Origin: Balamuthia mandrillaris
Lineage: Eukaryota > Discosea > Longamoebia > Balamuthiidae
Assembly: GCA_031835245.1 (NCBI GenBank)
Contig: JAVKOQ010000033.1
Span: 1 to 64,000, forward strand
Reading direction: 5' to 3'
Length of the DNA stretch: 64,000 nt
Each line of letters begins with the position of its first letter. The stretch's first letter is position 1. The notes below the pieces were generated by a model that worked only from the letters and a program-made list of their open reading frames with translations, did no database searches and had not been told where the DNA came from. This document shows, one piece after another, positions 16,386 to 28,877 of the stretch. The translations under genes were made by a program, and so were the position numbers.

Positions 16386-16827
16386 CCTCTCTCTCTTCTT
16401 TTTTTTCAACAGAGGAAGATTAGATCTCTATAACGAAAAATAAAACGGAAGATGAAGATGAAGCGAAGAAAGCGATGAAGAAAAGAAAAGAGGAGAGGAA
16501 GTGTAAACAAACAGAAAGAAAAAAAGTTCCGCGGGACGAATAGAAAAGAGAGCGAGGAGAGATTGGATGAGGAGAAACCTGTTTGTTTTTCAAATTTGCG
16601 CGGAGCGAAGAAAAGAAAGAGAGAGAAAAGTTTTTTCTGGCTTCCAACTTTTCTTCTTCGTGGTGGTCCGGGTGGTGGTGGTGGTGGTCGGTCGGTCGGT
16701 CGGTCGGTGGTCGGAACTTTCTTCTTTCTTTTCTTCTCCTCCTCCTCTTTCCTAATAATTTTTTTTTTCTATAAGAAAGAAAGAAGAGCACCTCATCACC
16801 TCCTCGCGGCCACAAAAAAAAAGAAGG
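16386..16827. promoter_or_regulatory. Shared divergent promoter region of two ABCA genes
   Basis: This is the only DNA between the starts of the two head-to-head ABCA half-transporter genes (ATG at 16385 on minus, ATG at 16828 on plus). It includes a GGTGGTGGTGGTGG tract and four direct GGTC units near 16665-16715, plus poly-T runs. No specific binding site is recognised. The bidirectional promoter role is inferred from the arrangement. Confidence 0.45.
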
Positions 16828-17122
16828 ATGGTACTGCTGCGGTTGCTTTGGGGGTACCTCTCCCAGCTGAAAGTCTTGTTGATCAAAAACTGGAAGCTTT
16901 CGGTACGCTTTGTTTTGTTTTTTTTTTTTTTTTTCGTTATCGTTTTCGTTTTCATCGGATAAATAAAAACTTTGTTGAATCAATGCCTTTGAAAAAAAAA
17001 AAACAACAACAACAGTATCGCAACTGGAAGACGACAGCGGCGCAGTTGCTCGCTCCGGTGGTGTTCCTGTTGTTGCTGCTGGTCATCCAGCATGTCCCTG
17101 CTGCCAACAAAGAAGGTCCGTC

Positions 17123-17160
<38 letters not shown>

Positions 17161-17339
17161 CTTCAAGCGCGCGCTTTCTCTCTTCAACTCTTCTCTTCAT
17201 CGTTCTCTTCTCTCTATGTAGTTGTCGCGTTCTCATCAAACTCTCTCGCTCAGACAAGGCACCGAAGCCGCAAAACGTTCAACATATTCCGCTTTGCCAG
17301 GTTTCTTTCACTCTTCTTTCTTCTTTCTTCTTTCTTCTC

Positions 17340-17378
<39 letters not shown>

Positions 17379-18824
17379 ATCACCCTTCTTTCTTCTCGTT
17401 CTCTCTTGCTCTCTTTCTCTCTTCTTTCTCTCTTCTTTCTCTTGCTCTCTCTTTCTTCTTTCTTCTCTTCTCTTCTTTCTTCATTCTTCTCTTCTTTCTT
17501 CATTCTTCTCTGCTTTCTTCTTTCTTCGCTAACATAAACTACCAGGGAAGACACAAAGGAGACACGGATTGCTACCCGCTGTTCTATTATCCAACAAACA
17601 ACACAAAAGTGAACTCCATCATGAACATTCTCGCCGAGAAGAACAACCTCTCCATCTCTTTCGACCTCAAAGACAAGCAACATATCATCGGCTGGTCCAA
17701 CTCCACTTCCCTCTATCAGTACCTCAAGAACAACCCCAATAAGACTCTTGCTGGTTTGTCCTTTCTTTCATCCTCTCTTTTCGCTATTGTTTGTTCTCTC
17801 TCTCTCTCTCTCTGCTATCCTGCCCTATCCTCTTCTGTCTCTTCTCTCTGTAAACACCACGTTAACCTTATCGCTTCTCTTTCTTTTGCTGTTTGTTGTT
17901 TTGTTTTGTTAAACACAAGCTGTGGATTGGGACATTCATACGGATGGTTCTGGAGTGGAACAAGTCAAGTTCAACCTCCTCTACAATTCCTCGTGCCCAA
18001 GTCTGTTGACGTCTTGCGTGGATTGGCGACCTGTTATGTGGCGTGCGTTGGGAGAGGCCTTGGCCGTTCAGTATCATGGCAACAAGGACACCAATTGGAC
18101 GCTCGCTCAGTCCACTTATCCTATACTCAATCCTCCGAGTGATGGTTTGTTCTTAGCTCTGCTATGCTTCTTTTTTTGTTTCTTTTTATCGTCGCTTTTT
18201 TTTTTGTTGAACACTTAACTGACCCAAAAAAACAAACAGCGGTGAAGACATATGGTATCTTGTTCTTCTACTGTGGCAGCATGTTCTTCTTCATCATTCT
18301 CCTCTACCAAATCACCTACGAAAAGGAGAACAAGCTTCGCCTCGGCATGAGGACAATGGGCCTCAAAGGTTCCATGTACTGGTTCAGTTGGTTCATCACC
18401 GCCCAAATCTTAAACTTCCTCTCATGTCTTCTCCTCATCGCGGTGGGCAACGCTTGTGATTTCCAGTTCTTCCGAAACACCTCCTTCGCGGTGCTTCTCG
18501 TCATATTCTTCGTTTTCCAGCTGACCATGTCCTTGATGGCCTTCTTCTGTTCTACTTTCCTGCCCACCACCAAACTGGCCATCTACATATCGATGATGTT
18601 GTTCATTATAGGAGTGCTGCTCACCCTCATTCTCTCAGTTTTCGGCTCGTTTGTGTTTATGGAGCTTTATACAGGCGGTGATGTGGCCACCACTTTTAGG
18701 TGGCTACTTACCTGTCTGCCTATGTATAACTTTGCCAAAGCTGTCTTTGATGTCAACAACATGTCGTTCTCTTTGGGAGCTATTACTGGCCAAGGTTTCT
18801 TTCTCTTTCACTCTTATTTCCTCA

Positions 18825-18860
<36 letters not shown>

Positions 18861-20950
18861 TTTAATAATACTTACCATAACATTAATATAGGATACACAT
18901 GGAGCGATTTGTACAAAAAGGGGGCACTGGGAGAGAACGAGTTGATCCCACCCACAATCGACAGTATTTATGCCAACTTGGTTCTATGTGGCGCCTTCAT
19001 CGTGTTTTCCTGGTACCTCGATAACGTTGTTGGAGGTACGTACATCCTTTTTTTCTGTTTCTCTTATTCCTCGTCTAAGCACTATTTGTATGTGATCAAT
19101 AAAAAGGCCATGGAGTGAGAGAACCATTCTATTTTCTGTTTACTCCTCGTTATTGGGGATTGCAGAGAAAGCCAAGAATGCCTCCTGGCACCGAGCTTCA
19201 GGTTTGTTGCTTTATAACACAATGCGACAAAAGAAAATGAGACAAACAGAACTAATGATTGACCATTATCATATTTTTGCATTACATATCAAGAAGAGCA
19301 TGAGTGTTTCTGGTGATGACGAGTTCTTTAACAACGACCGGCAGTACAAACAAAAGCAAAAGGCAGACAGTTACCAATCGGTGATTGGTTCTCCTGATGA
19401 CTTTGGAGAGAACTTGAGCGGGCTGCAAGCCATCAATTTGCAAAAGTACTATTCCTCCATGTTTGGACTGCGCAAGTTCCATGCCTTGCGAGGCTTCAAC
19501 GCTAACATCTCGGAAGGCAACATCTTCTGTTTGTTGGGACACAACGGAGCTGGTAAGCTTTGTTATTGTTTCTTTGGTTATGCGTGTTTGTGTTTATAGG
19601 CATTCTTTTTGAAACGTTGTGACCCAATCCATTCTTCCAAAAAACATAACAGGTAAAACAACGACAGTGAGCATTTTGACGGGATTACTTGACGCAACAG
19701 GTGGCGAGGGATGGATCTTCGGATACAACGTCAACGCCGAAATGGACAAAATCCGAGCCATCATGGGCGTGTGTCCTCAGGTTTGCATTCAAAGTCTTTT
19801 TCTTTCTTCGTTGCACTCTCGTCTCTCTTCCTTTTACTTAGCTAGTTTTTGAACGAAACATACAGCACGACATTCTTTGGGATGGTCTAACCGCTGCTGA
19901 GCATTTGCAACTTTTCGCAGAGCTGAAGCAAGTTCCTCGAACGCAGATTCGTACAGAGGTTGCTGAGAAGCTCGACAGCGTTGGTCTACTGTCTGTTGCC
20001 AACAATCAGGTTTCTGGATTTTCCGGAGGCATGAAGCGACGACTTTCCGTTGCTATGTCGTGTATCGGAAATCCGAAAATTATTTTCTTGGATGGTGTTT
20101 GCTTTCTTCATCTTCTTTACTTTGATTTTTTGTTCTCTCTTCTGTCTTTACAATCTTTCTTGGTTACTTCACCTAACTCTGTTTTGTTCTTCCTTCGCAC
20201 ACTACAGAACCAACAACAGGAATGGATCCAGTCAGCCGAAGACACGTCTGGAACCTCATTCAAGAGTTGAAAAAGGATCGCGTGGTGGTGCTCACCACCC
20301 ACTCAATGGAAGAGGCTGACGTTTTGGGAGACATCATCGCCATCATGTCCCACGGTACCATCCGTTGTATGGGCACTTCCCTCTTCTTGAAGAATAGGTA
20401 TGGCGAGGGTTATCGCATCAACATCACCGCTCGTGCTACAGAGACTATTTTGGACGCACAACACATGCTTGCTGAAGGCTTACCTGGTATTAACTTCTCG
20501 TGTTATTTCATTCACCATTCTTTCCTCGTTCTTCTTTTCATTCTTCATTCCCCCTTGTTCTCCTTTTTCTTCATCCTTCGTGTCCTCTAACACCTGCACC
20601 TACAAATCAGGATGCAAGTTGATCGCCCAAACAGGAGAGTATTTGGTGTATGGACTGCCGCACACAGCGCTCGACCACATCGTTCCTTTCTTCAAGCAAG
20701 TGGAAACAGAAATGCAAAACGATTCAAAGACTTGTCCCATCCGCGACATCAACATTTCTCACACAAGTAAGTTCTATCTCTCTCTTGCTCTCTCTCTCTC
20801 TCTCTCTCTCTCTCAATCCTTTCTCTGCACTTTTGCTGATGTTAAGTTTGCTCCTTGTTACCAGCTCTGGAAGAAGTGTTCTTGAAGATAACAAGACAAG
20901 CCAAAGAAGAGGAACTCGGCGGAAAAATCCCCATCACATTCGACGACTAA
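16828..20950 (+). CDS. Half-size ABC transporter, subfamily A (second gene)
   Basis: I place the start at ATG 16828. Exon 1 (16828-16902) reads through LLIKNWKLS and splices in frame at 17016 to [20 protein letters not shown], the typical ABCA first helix. About 14 exons follow. The extracytosolic loop is near 17545-18140. A block of membrane helices (18240-18795) contains [20 protein letters not shown] and [15 protein letters not shown]. The ATPase domain has Walker [11 protein letters not shown] (split by an intron after GAG), VCPQHD, signature [10 protein letters not shown] and Walker [15 protein letters not shown] (split by an intron inside the Glu codon). The H-loop is [13 protein letters not shown]. 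It ends [17 protein letters not shown] and TAA at 20948-20950. Like its neighbour it is a half transporter. The pair may be a gene duplication, or partners of a heterodimer. That last point is inference. Confidence 0.92.
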
Positions 20951-21053
20951 GCAACACACATACTCTTATTTATCTTTTTCATTTCATATTTTTTAAACAC
21001 TTTAAAAATCCACTTAAAAAAAAAACAAACAAACAAACCGCAAAATACAGTTA

Positions 21054-24000
21054 TCAAGCATAGATGCCCTTGATGCGCAAGTTCTTGGGATCAAATGGAG
21101 CACCTCCACTGTGCAACACTGCCGGAATCTTCTTTCCCAGGCACTCAATCTCGAACCTGTCCTGCTTGGCCTCCAGCCACTCCTTATCCACAACGCCGCC
21201 ATCCTTCCTGGACACGTAACCGTAGGCAACATTCTTGTCAATGCTGAATCCGAAAGCAGCTCTTCTCACGAATCCCACCACCTCGCCATCCCTCAGAATG
21301 GTCTCCATGCCGCCATGAATGGGTCCATGCTCCTTCTCTGCCAACAGGCAAACGAGCCGCTTGCGAAGACCTTCGTTCTTTTGTTTTTCGAGCGCCTCTC
21401 TGCCGAGGAATGGCACCTCCGTTTTGAGCTTGCAGATAAAGGAGAGGCCGGCCTCCAAGGGAGTGTCTGTGGCGCGAAGGTCCTCGTGCCAGTGCTTGTA
21501 GCTCTTCTCTTGGCTCAGTGTGTCGATAGAGCGATACCCAGCGTTGCTCAAGCCTCCTTCATGAGCCTTGGAGGCCGCCATGATGGAACGATAGACCGGA
21601 ACACAGCTCTCTTTGGGGGTGTGGATCTCCCAACCCAACTCTCCCACGAAGGTGATCCTCAATGCTCTGATTTGATGCGTTTTACGGGGGTCATCTGGAT
21701 CGCGAATGTGAACCAAGCGATTGGTGGAGAAGGGGAAGTGCTGCTCATGGTCGGCAAAGAGATGTCTCTCTTCAGGAACGACCGCATCGGCCAATGTCGC
21801 TCCGCTGATGCGTCCCATAACTCCCATCACGCCGTGCTGTTCCGTCTCGTCCCTAAGGACCACGTCAAACTGCTTCTCTTTCAGCACAGTGGAGATCCAA
21901 TGCCAGTCATGCGTGGCTGTCGCTCCCGGAGTGACGATGTAGAAACGAGGGAGACCCGTTTGAGGGTCGTCCTCGATGCGGTTGACAGTGAGGTCGCACT
22001 CCACACCACCCCGCTCGTTGCACATACTGGTGTAGGTGCAGGCGCCGACGGGCTTGTCGTGTACGCGGTTGGTGCAGAGCCAGTCAACGGCAGCTTGGGC
22101 TTGGGGGCCTTCTAGGAAGAACTTGCCAAAGGCACTTTGGTCAAAGATAGCGCCACGATCTCTGCATGCTCTGTTTGAATCAACAATGCCACATTTAAAC
22201 ACCACAAAGTAAGAAAAAAGTAAAAAAGGAGGGAGAAAGAGGAAAACAGTTGTCCAGTGGCTGGAGTCTTATCGCTAACGCACTCTCCACAGACTACACC
22301 TTTGAATTCACGTCCTTCGTTTCATTGATACCAACATCACAGCCCATACAAACAGACAAAGCACACAACAGGAAAACAAAAAAATGAAGCTTACCGATGC
22401 TCTCTACCAATGATTTCATGACTAGACGGCCAGCCAAAGTTGTAGTCTGCAGAGAGGGCGTTAGCGTATCCGTTGGTGGCGTGCTTGGGGTATCGATCTG
22501 GGTATGCGCCATTGTAATCATAGGGTAGGACCTTGGCCTCTTCCTTTTTCTCTGGTCCCAAGAACCAGTTGGGTCTCTCCCAACCGTGCTTGGCTCCATA
22601 GATGCAGCCCTGTTCTGCCAACAGAGCATGCAAGGGACTCTTTCTCACATTCCTGAAAGCCAGGGGCTCATCGTGAGGATAGACAGTGAAGTAGTTCTTG
22701 GAGTAGGATTCGTGAGAAGCCTCGTTGATCCATTGGTTGTTGTCAGTCATGGAAGGGTGGAAGCGGTTGATATCATAGGAGAACATGTCTCTGCGGGGAC
22801 GTCCATCTCGCACCCAGTAGGCAAGCTCCTCACCGCACCCGCCGCTCAACATGATGCCGGCAGAGTTAAAACCACAGCCCAGGTAAAAGCCCGAGAGCTG
22901 AGGACTCTCTCCCAGCAAAGGTTTGTGGTCGGGAGTGAAGGACTCGGGTCCGCAGACGGTCGACTTGATGCCGCACTCGGCGATGGCCGGAACGCGCTTC
23001 ACGCTGCCTGTGATGTGGGCCTCAAAGACGTCCCAGTCCAGATCAAAGAGAGAGAAAGGAAAGTCGTCCTCTGGGTTCTCCCAGAACAGAGGATTCATCT
23101 CGTAACCGCCCACGCAAAGTGTTGAGCCCTAATTTTGTTGCAAGAGATAAGAAAAATGAGAAAAAAAAAAGAAATGAGAATAAGAACTTGACGAAGAGAG
23201 AAAACAAACGAGACAAAAAATAAGAAACAGAGAAACCGAGAAGAAAAGAGAAAGCGACAAGAGAGCGCCAAAATAAAAAAAAAACAAGAAGAACGACAAC
23301 GAAAAGAAAACGAATCTCTCACCTGAAGCTTAAGATAAACGGATTGGTCATGGTCACGAACGTTCGGTGTGTTCTCAATACCAGGAATGCTCTCGGTAAT
23401 AACATACGCATGTTTCATGCCGACCAAAGGGACATTAACATTGGCCATTTTGCCGATCTTTCGAGCCCAAGCGCCAGCGCAGTTGACCACCTTCTTCGTG
23501 CGAATGGTGCCCATGGAAGTACGCACGCCGGCCACCGCTCCGTTGTTGATGTCAAACCCTTGAACAACGCAGTCTTGGAAGACCTAACCAACAGGAAACA
23601 TTACAAAAAAAGCGGTGAGTAATGCTTCAACTCATTTTTTCTCTCTCAAGTGAACGAGAAAATGAACCTTTGCGCCACCCATGCGAGCAGCCTTGACATA
23701 AGCCTCCGTGATACCGGCCGGTTCGATGGTCCCATCTCCCGGCGAGTACAACGCACCATAAACATCCTCGGTTGCGCACAGCGGGTGCACCTTCTTAATG
23801 TCGCTCGGTCCCAGGATGTGGGACTCGATGCCAAAGTGCTTGCCCAGCGTGTGCATCCGCTTGTACTCGTCCAGCCGCTCCTTGTTGCTGGCGATGAAGA
23901 GCCCGCCATTGTTGACCCAGCCGGTGGAGAGGCCCGTTCGGGCCTCCAGCTCCGTCGAGGCCAGCGCCCGCGTCCTGGCCAGCAGGTCAATGTCCACGTC

Positions 24001-24504
24001 GTTGGGGCGAAGGCGCCAGAGCAGGCCCGCGCTGTGCCACGTCGTCCCCGAGGTCAGCTTGTTGCGGTCCAGCAGCACCACGTCCTGCACGCCCAGCTCG
24101 GTGAGGTGGAAGAGGGTGCTGGCGCCCACCACGCCGCCGCCGATGATGACCACGTCGGCGCTGTCGGGGAGCTGCGCGGCAGCGGCTACGTCCTGCAGCT
24201 CCTCGGCTGTTGCGGCGGCCGTGGCGAGGTGAGGCTTGGCACGCGGGGAAGCGCGAGCGGCGGAAGCGGAGGAGGCAGGGGAGGTGGCAGTGGTGGAAGG
24301 GGCCGCCGCATGGGAGGCCGCTCTTCGTTGTGGAAGGAGGCCTCCGCTCACAGAGGAAGCAGAGGAGGAGGAGGAGGCGCTGGGGCTTGCCCTTCCATGG
24401 TTGAAGAGAAAGGAAGGAGCAGGAGCAGAAGAAGGAGATGAGTTTCTAAGAGAGCGTTGAGCAGCCGCTCTGGCGCGTCCGCCTCCCACCGAATGCCTGA
24501 ACAT
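21054..24504 (-). CDS. SARDH: Sarcosine dehydrogenase, mitochondrial
   Basis: The enzyme oxidises N-methylglycine to glycine in the mitochondrial matrix and passes the methyl carbon to tetrahydrofolate. Four exons: 24504 to about 23668, about 23585-23323, about 23129-22397 and 22170-21054. The first 100 residues are Ala/Ser/Arg-rich with no acidic start, as expected for an import signal. The FAD-binding fold is [16 protein letters not shown]. The His of [10 protein letters not shown] is the covalent flavin site in the family. The middle part contains [17 protein letters not shown] and GYLGC-type [11 protein letters not shown]. The C-terminal half is a GcvT-like folate domain ([36 protein letters not shown]). 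It ends [13 protein letters not shown]. Motif choice favours sarcosine over dimethylglycine dehydrogenase. It is convergent with the ABCA gene (103 bases apart). Confidence 0.94.
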
Positions 24505-25136
24505 GCCTTCCTTCTCTTTTCGAATACCCGTTACTACCTTCTTTTTGTGGTTGTTTGAAATGACAAAAAAGAAAGAACTCTGTGACGAAAGCAGCAGAGG
24601 GAGGGGACGGAGAGAGAGAGAGAGAGGAGAGAGAGCTTTGCAACGCGGAGACGAGATAACGGGTTCCGACCCACCTTAAAGCAAGCGAAAAAATTGCATC
24701 CATAAGGTAAGGAGGAGAGCAGTTAAGGTGAACACTACCAAAAAAGTGCCACCTTTTAGGTGGGAAATTTCGAGAGGATCCACATGTGCTTGCTTTTAAC
24801 CTTTTACGGTTAAGGTGGCTGTTGGTATGGCCTTGATTGGAAATTTTTTCTGAAATTTCAACGCTGGATACACAAGGATTAATTAAACTCTGGCCTACAG
24901 AAAATCAAATGTAAAAATAGATGATCTACAAGAAATACATGACGTGGACCACTACAAATTCAAAAATCTAATCGAAAGGGCCGAATCGACGTGGCACAAC
25001 GTATTGTCGACACAAGGAAACAACAGAAAAAGCAAGAAGGACAGAAAGAAGCAACGGACGACGGAAGCGCCATCGTAAAACGATCAAAAGACAAACACTG
25101 CACTCGACTTGCGTTAAAATCAGATTTAAAAAAGTT
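24505..25136. promoter_or_regulatory. Divergent promoter region SARDH / NBR1-like, with repeated TTAAGGTGG words
   Basis: The 632-base region between two divergent genes holds several related words: CCACCTTAA at 24671, TTAAGGTG at 24723, the hairpin CCACCT-TTT-AGGTGG at 24749-24763 and TTAACC-TTTTAC-GGTTAAGGTGG at 24796-24818. One TGTCGACA palindrome is at 25005-25012, 125 bases before the NBR1-like ATG. A GA run is at 24611-24641. The words are visible. Their function as binding sites is inferred. Confidence 0.5.
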
Positions 25137-27463
25137 ATGCCTGTCGCCGTGAAAGCCAAGTACGGAGATGACCTCCGCAGGGTCACGGTGGAGGACGCCA
25201 TCACCTTGGAGGAGCTGCACGCGTTGCTCCTCTCTGTTTTTGGGCCGCTTCCTCCTTTCTCCCTCAAGTACGAAGGTAAGTAAGCCTTTATTTTCTCAAC
25301 ACGAAAAAAAAGCACACACACGTTCTCTTTTTTAAAACAATCGTGTTGTTTGCACCAAAAAAAAAAAAAAAAACAGATGAGGAGGGAGACTTGGTGAGCA
25401 TCTCTTCGGATGTGGAAGTCACCGAGGCCTTAAACCTGGCCTCCCAACGCCAAAACAACACGCTGCGCCTCTTTCTCTCTGATCGTACGTTTAGATTTTT
25501 GTTCTCTTCCTTCCTCTCTTTTTCGCTTTCTTTTTATATTTTTGACTGTTTTCGCACTGTACAGAACAAAGAACTGCGCCTTCGGCACCTTCCTCTTCCT
25601 CTTCTGCTGCTTCTGCTTCTCAACCACAGACCTCGTCGTCTACGGCCAGCCCCCTTTTTGCTGCCTCGGCCGCCACGCTGCCCTTGCCTCACCACCAAGC
25701 CGAGAACGCCGCTCAAGTCCTTCAACTCGCTCAACTCCTTTTGGGTCAACTCACCTCTCCTTCCCTTTCTACCACCCCTCCCTCCCCTTCTTCCACAGAA
25801 AGCAATACAGAAGAGAGAGTTGGAGGAGCAACAGCAACAACGGGAGGAGTGGCTCCGTTGTCCTCATTGGAAGCGCAGCTGCAGCCGTTGGCATTGCAGC
25901 TGTTGAGGAGCGAGGCCATGCAGCAGGCATTGCCGCAGCTGATGAGCACCATGCTGCCTCTCTTCATGCGAACGGCGAGTGACCCTCAGGTCCTCTCTGC
26001 CCTTTTGCCTCTCGTTTTGGGCTCTGTCTCTTCTTCCTCATCTGCTCCTTCTTCGAATTCAACGGCAGCGCCACTTTTTCAGTTATTGCCACAGTTGTTC
26101 TCAGCAGTTTTGCAGCCGCAAAATAATAGCAACAACCGAGCACAGCAACAACAGCAACAACCACAGCAGCAAGAGCAATTGTACCCATCGTTGGGATCGT
26201 TTCCCTCAGCTCCTACCCATACGCCTCTGTCAGGTGCCCAACCACAACAGAACGCTACCAGAACTGGTTCCACGGGCTCTCGGTCTGAGAATGAGTACCT
26301 CTCTCTCTCTCTCTCTCTTTCTCTCACATATGCGTGCTTTTCTCATCCAAAAATCAAGTTCTCAACAGGACCAAAACAAACCCAAATTAGCAGCCAGGTT
26401 TATGGAAGATGCCACATATCCTCCTGGCGCCAGTTGGTAACTGAAACACTCCTTTCCCAGCCACGTTTCTTTCCCACTTACTCACCATTTCTTCTTCTTT
26501 TTTATTTCCACATGATAGTGTGGACGCGAGGAAGAAATTCATAAAGGCATGGCGCGTTAAGAACGAAGGCACTACCGACTGGCACGACATCAGTCTCTCC
26601 TTTGCGGGTGGCTACAACCTCAGCGCACTCACCAGAGTGATTGTGCCGCCCACCAAAGCTGGTGATACTACCCTTATTTCAGTTCCTATGGAGGCACCCT
26701 TGTACGCTCCTTTCTAATTTTCAGTCTTATTTTCTAGAAGTTATCTAACAATTCTCTTTTCAATTTAGGGAGGCTGGTAACTATGTGGGACATTGGCGTC
26801 TGACCACACGCAACGGACAAAGCTTTGGTCCTCGTCTATGGATGGACATCACAGTAGTTCTACCTAGCGTTTCTACACCCCCTCTCTCATCCTCTACCTC
26901 TTTATCTGCTTCCTTAGGTCCTTCTTCATTCTCTAGTTCTTCTTCCTCCTCTCACTCCCCTTCGATGTCCTCTTCTTTATCTTATCCTCATCCCTCTTCT
27001 TCCGATGGTGCTCAAGTCCCCATCTATCATCATCCTCAACAATCCCCTTCACACAGTTCTGCTTCTTCTCCTTCGTACTCTCCATCCATGACTTCTTCTG
27101 GCTCTCTTTCCAACAGCGCTTATTTCCAACCAGTTCAGTTGCCTCCTCCATCCGCGCCTTCATCGACATCCCTCTCGTCATCCGCTTCCTCCTCAGCCTC
27201 TGTCTATCCTGCTCATCCTCATTCCAGAACTTCTGCTGTACGTTCACTTCTCTTTTCTCTGTTCTTTCCTAATCTCTCGATCATTATTTAAAAAAAAAAA
27301 ACGAAAAACAAAACAGAGCAAGGAGCTGAACCAAGCAGTAGAGGCGATGGTGGCAATGGGCTTCCACGACAGGCAACGTAATTATCAGCTATTGCAACGC
27401 TTCAACGGCAACATCTCTGACGCGGTCAACGAAATCCTTCACAATCCCTCCAACTATCCTTAA
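25137..27463 (+). CDS. NBR1: NBR1-like protein (PB1, FW and UBA domains) without ZZ finger
   Basis: NBR1 proteins are selective-autophagy receptors that bind ubiquitin and Atg8. Exons start at 25137 (ending 25275), 25377-25484 and 25565-26294. Short exons follow, then one from about 26766, and a last exon from about 27316 to TAA 27461-27463. Residues 1-80 are a PB1 domain (VKAKYGDDLRRVTVEDAI, then DEEGDLVSISSDVEVTEA, the acidic OPCA motif). A Ser/Gln/Pro-rich linker of about 240 residues contains helical segments. The FW domain reads RFMEDATYPPGAS, KFIKAWRVKNEGTTDW, and ends GNYVGHWRLTTRNGQSFGPRLW. After another Ser/Pro linker, the UBA domain is VEAMVAMGFHDRQRNYQLLQ. No CxxC pairs of a ZZ zinc finger occur between PB1 and FW, unlike animal and plant NBR1. 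An LC3-interacting motif could not be assigned with confidence. Confidence 0.85.
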
Positions 27464-27577
27464 CTCTGTTTTTTTGTAAATGAATTCATTCACTTTCTTT
27501 CAAAATGCTCTTCTTTCTTCCTGTTGCTAGCTACTCTTGTTTGTCTTTTGGGCTCTTCTTCTTCTTCTGTGCTGCCC

Positions 27578-28791
27578 TCATGGTTGTTGTTGCGGTGGTG
27601 GAACTTCTTCAGGGCCATCCTCGTCATCATGAAGGCGTTTCCTGTACCGCAAAAACTTGGCAGTGAGAGGAGTCACCGTGGCCGTCATCACCAGACGAAT
27701 AGGCACGATGATGTGATTCACGATGAACGCCAACCCAAAGACGGAGGCCTTGTGCCCTTTCTCGCTCTCCAGTGCTGCCAACGTCCTGCTCATTTGCCCA
27801 CAGATATTAAGAGAAGGAAAAAGAAAAACAAAAGACAAACGAAACGTAACTGGTCGGAGACCGGAACGCCCAAGTCGATGAGAATCTGAGAGACGTCCAC
27901 TCCGACGTTGATCAAGGCGACGAGGGCGGCAAACACGCCGAAAGACAGCGTCATGTGGGTGTAGATGGCCAACCAGCCATACTCATCCACAAGGCGTTTG
28001 ATCTTGGGGGGCAGCTTGGAGGAGAACCGGAGGAAGAGCTCGTCCCCTTTCTCGCCGATCCAGGGCAAGGGTGGCGCCTTTTGCCACCACTCCTTCTCTT
28101 GCAGCTGCTGCTTAAAGGCCGCCTTCTCTCGTTGCTTCTTTTCTTGCTTCTGTTCGTTCCGTTCAGCATTGGCAACATAGAAAAAGGAGAACAGGAAGGG
28201 AAGAGGAGAAGAGAGAACACGAGAGAGTGAGAGAATAGATCAAGAGAAGAGAGAGAGAAGAGAGAGAGAGAGAGAGAAAAGAGAAAGAACCGTTTCAGGA
28301 ACGTCGGTGTTGTCTTGCTGCTGCTGCTGGTCTGAGGAATCAGAGGAAGTGGAGTAGAGGCAGCGTCCCGTCCTGAAAAGGAAGTTTTGGCTGCTCCCTG
28401 ACGGTGGCACGGGTACCCGCTTGAACCGCGACATGGGCGAAGAGGAAGACAAAAACAAAGAGGAGGAAGAAGAAAAAGATGATGACGAAGAGGACAAACG
28501 ACGCTGGTGGAGCGGCACTCGTAAAAAAACTTTAGATGGAGGGAGTTGCTCGTGCTTAAGCCATTTGAATAGCTGTGTAGGGGGTGAGGAAGGTGGAGAA
28601 GCTAAAATCAACGAAGAGGACGAGGAGGAGGAAGATGAAACGTGTCTCGTCGTAGCGTTGCGGCCAACGAGCCACTCCATGCCCACAACGGCTGTGGAGA
28701 GCGTCGGACGCTTGGGCATAGCCCCCAAGAGCCGCGCCAGGCAAACGCCCGTCGTCGTAACAGCGCCGGTTTGGTTGTGCCCCTGCAGCAT
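27578..28791 (-). CDS. FAM210/DUF1279 family mitochondrial membrane protein
   Basis: Three exons run from ATG 28791 to TGA 27578. The N-terminal 170 residues are Ser/Arg-rich with a likely mitochondrial presequence. After an intron near 28290-28155 comes a basic coiled stretch (KQEKKQREKAAFKQQLQEK). The DUF1279 core follows: IKRLVDEYGWLAIYTHMTLS, FGVFAALVALINVGVDVS, the intron with donor GTTACG at about 27848, then FGLAFIVNHIIVPIRLVMTA and TPLTAKFLRYRKRL. The pattern of KxxxxxYG, a first helix, and a second helix with PxRxxxT matches FAM210A/B, inner-membrane proteins of animal mitochondria. The biochemical role of the family is poorly defined. The start could be one of two later in-frame ATGs. 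Confidence 0.78.
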
Positions 28792-28877
28792 TGATGATCC
28801 CCTCTACCGCCCACGCTTGCCGCCCCCAAGTGAAAGCCCTTTTCTTTTTCTTTTGTTTCTTCGTATTTTATTTTTAG

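Noticed and set aside
16563-17537. Single 324-codon plus-strand frame
   Set aside because: It reads through two introns and CT tracts of the second ABCA gene. The real exons use other frames.
21111-22115. 334-codon plus-strand open frame
   Set aside because: It is the antisense shadow of the last SARDH exon, which has clear family motifs.
23650-24441. 263-codon plus-strand open frame
   Set aside because: It is antisense to the GC-rich first SARDH exon.
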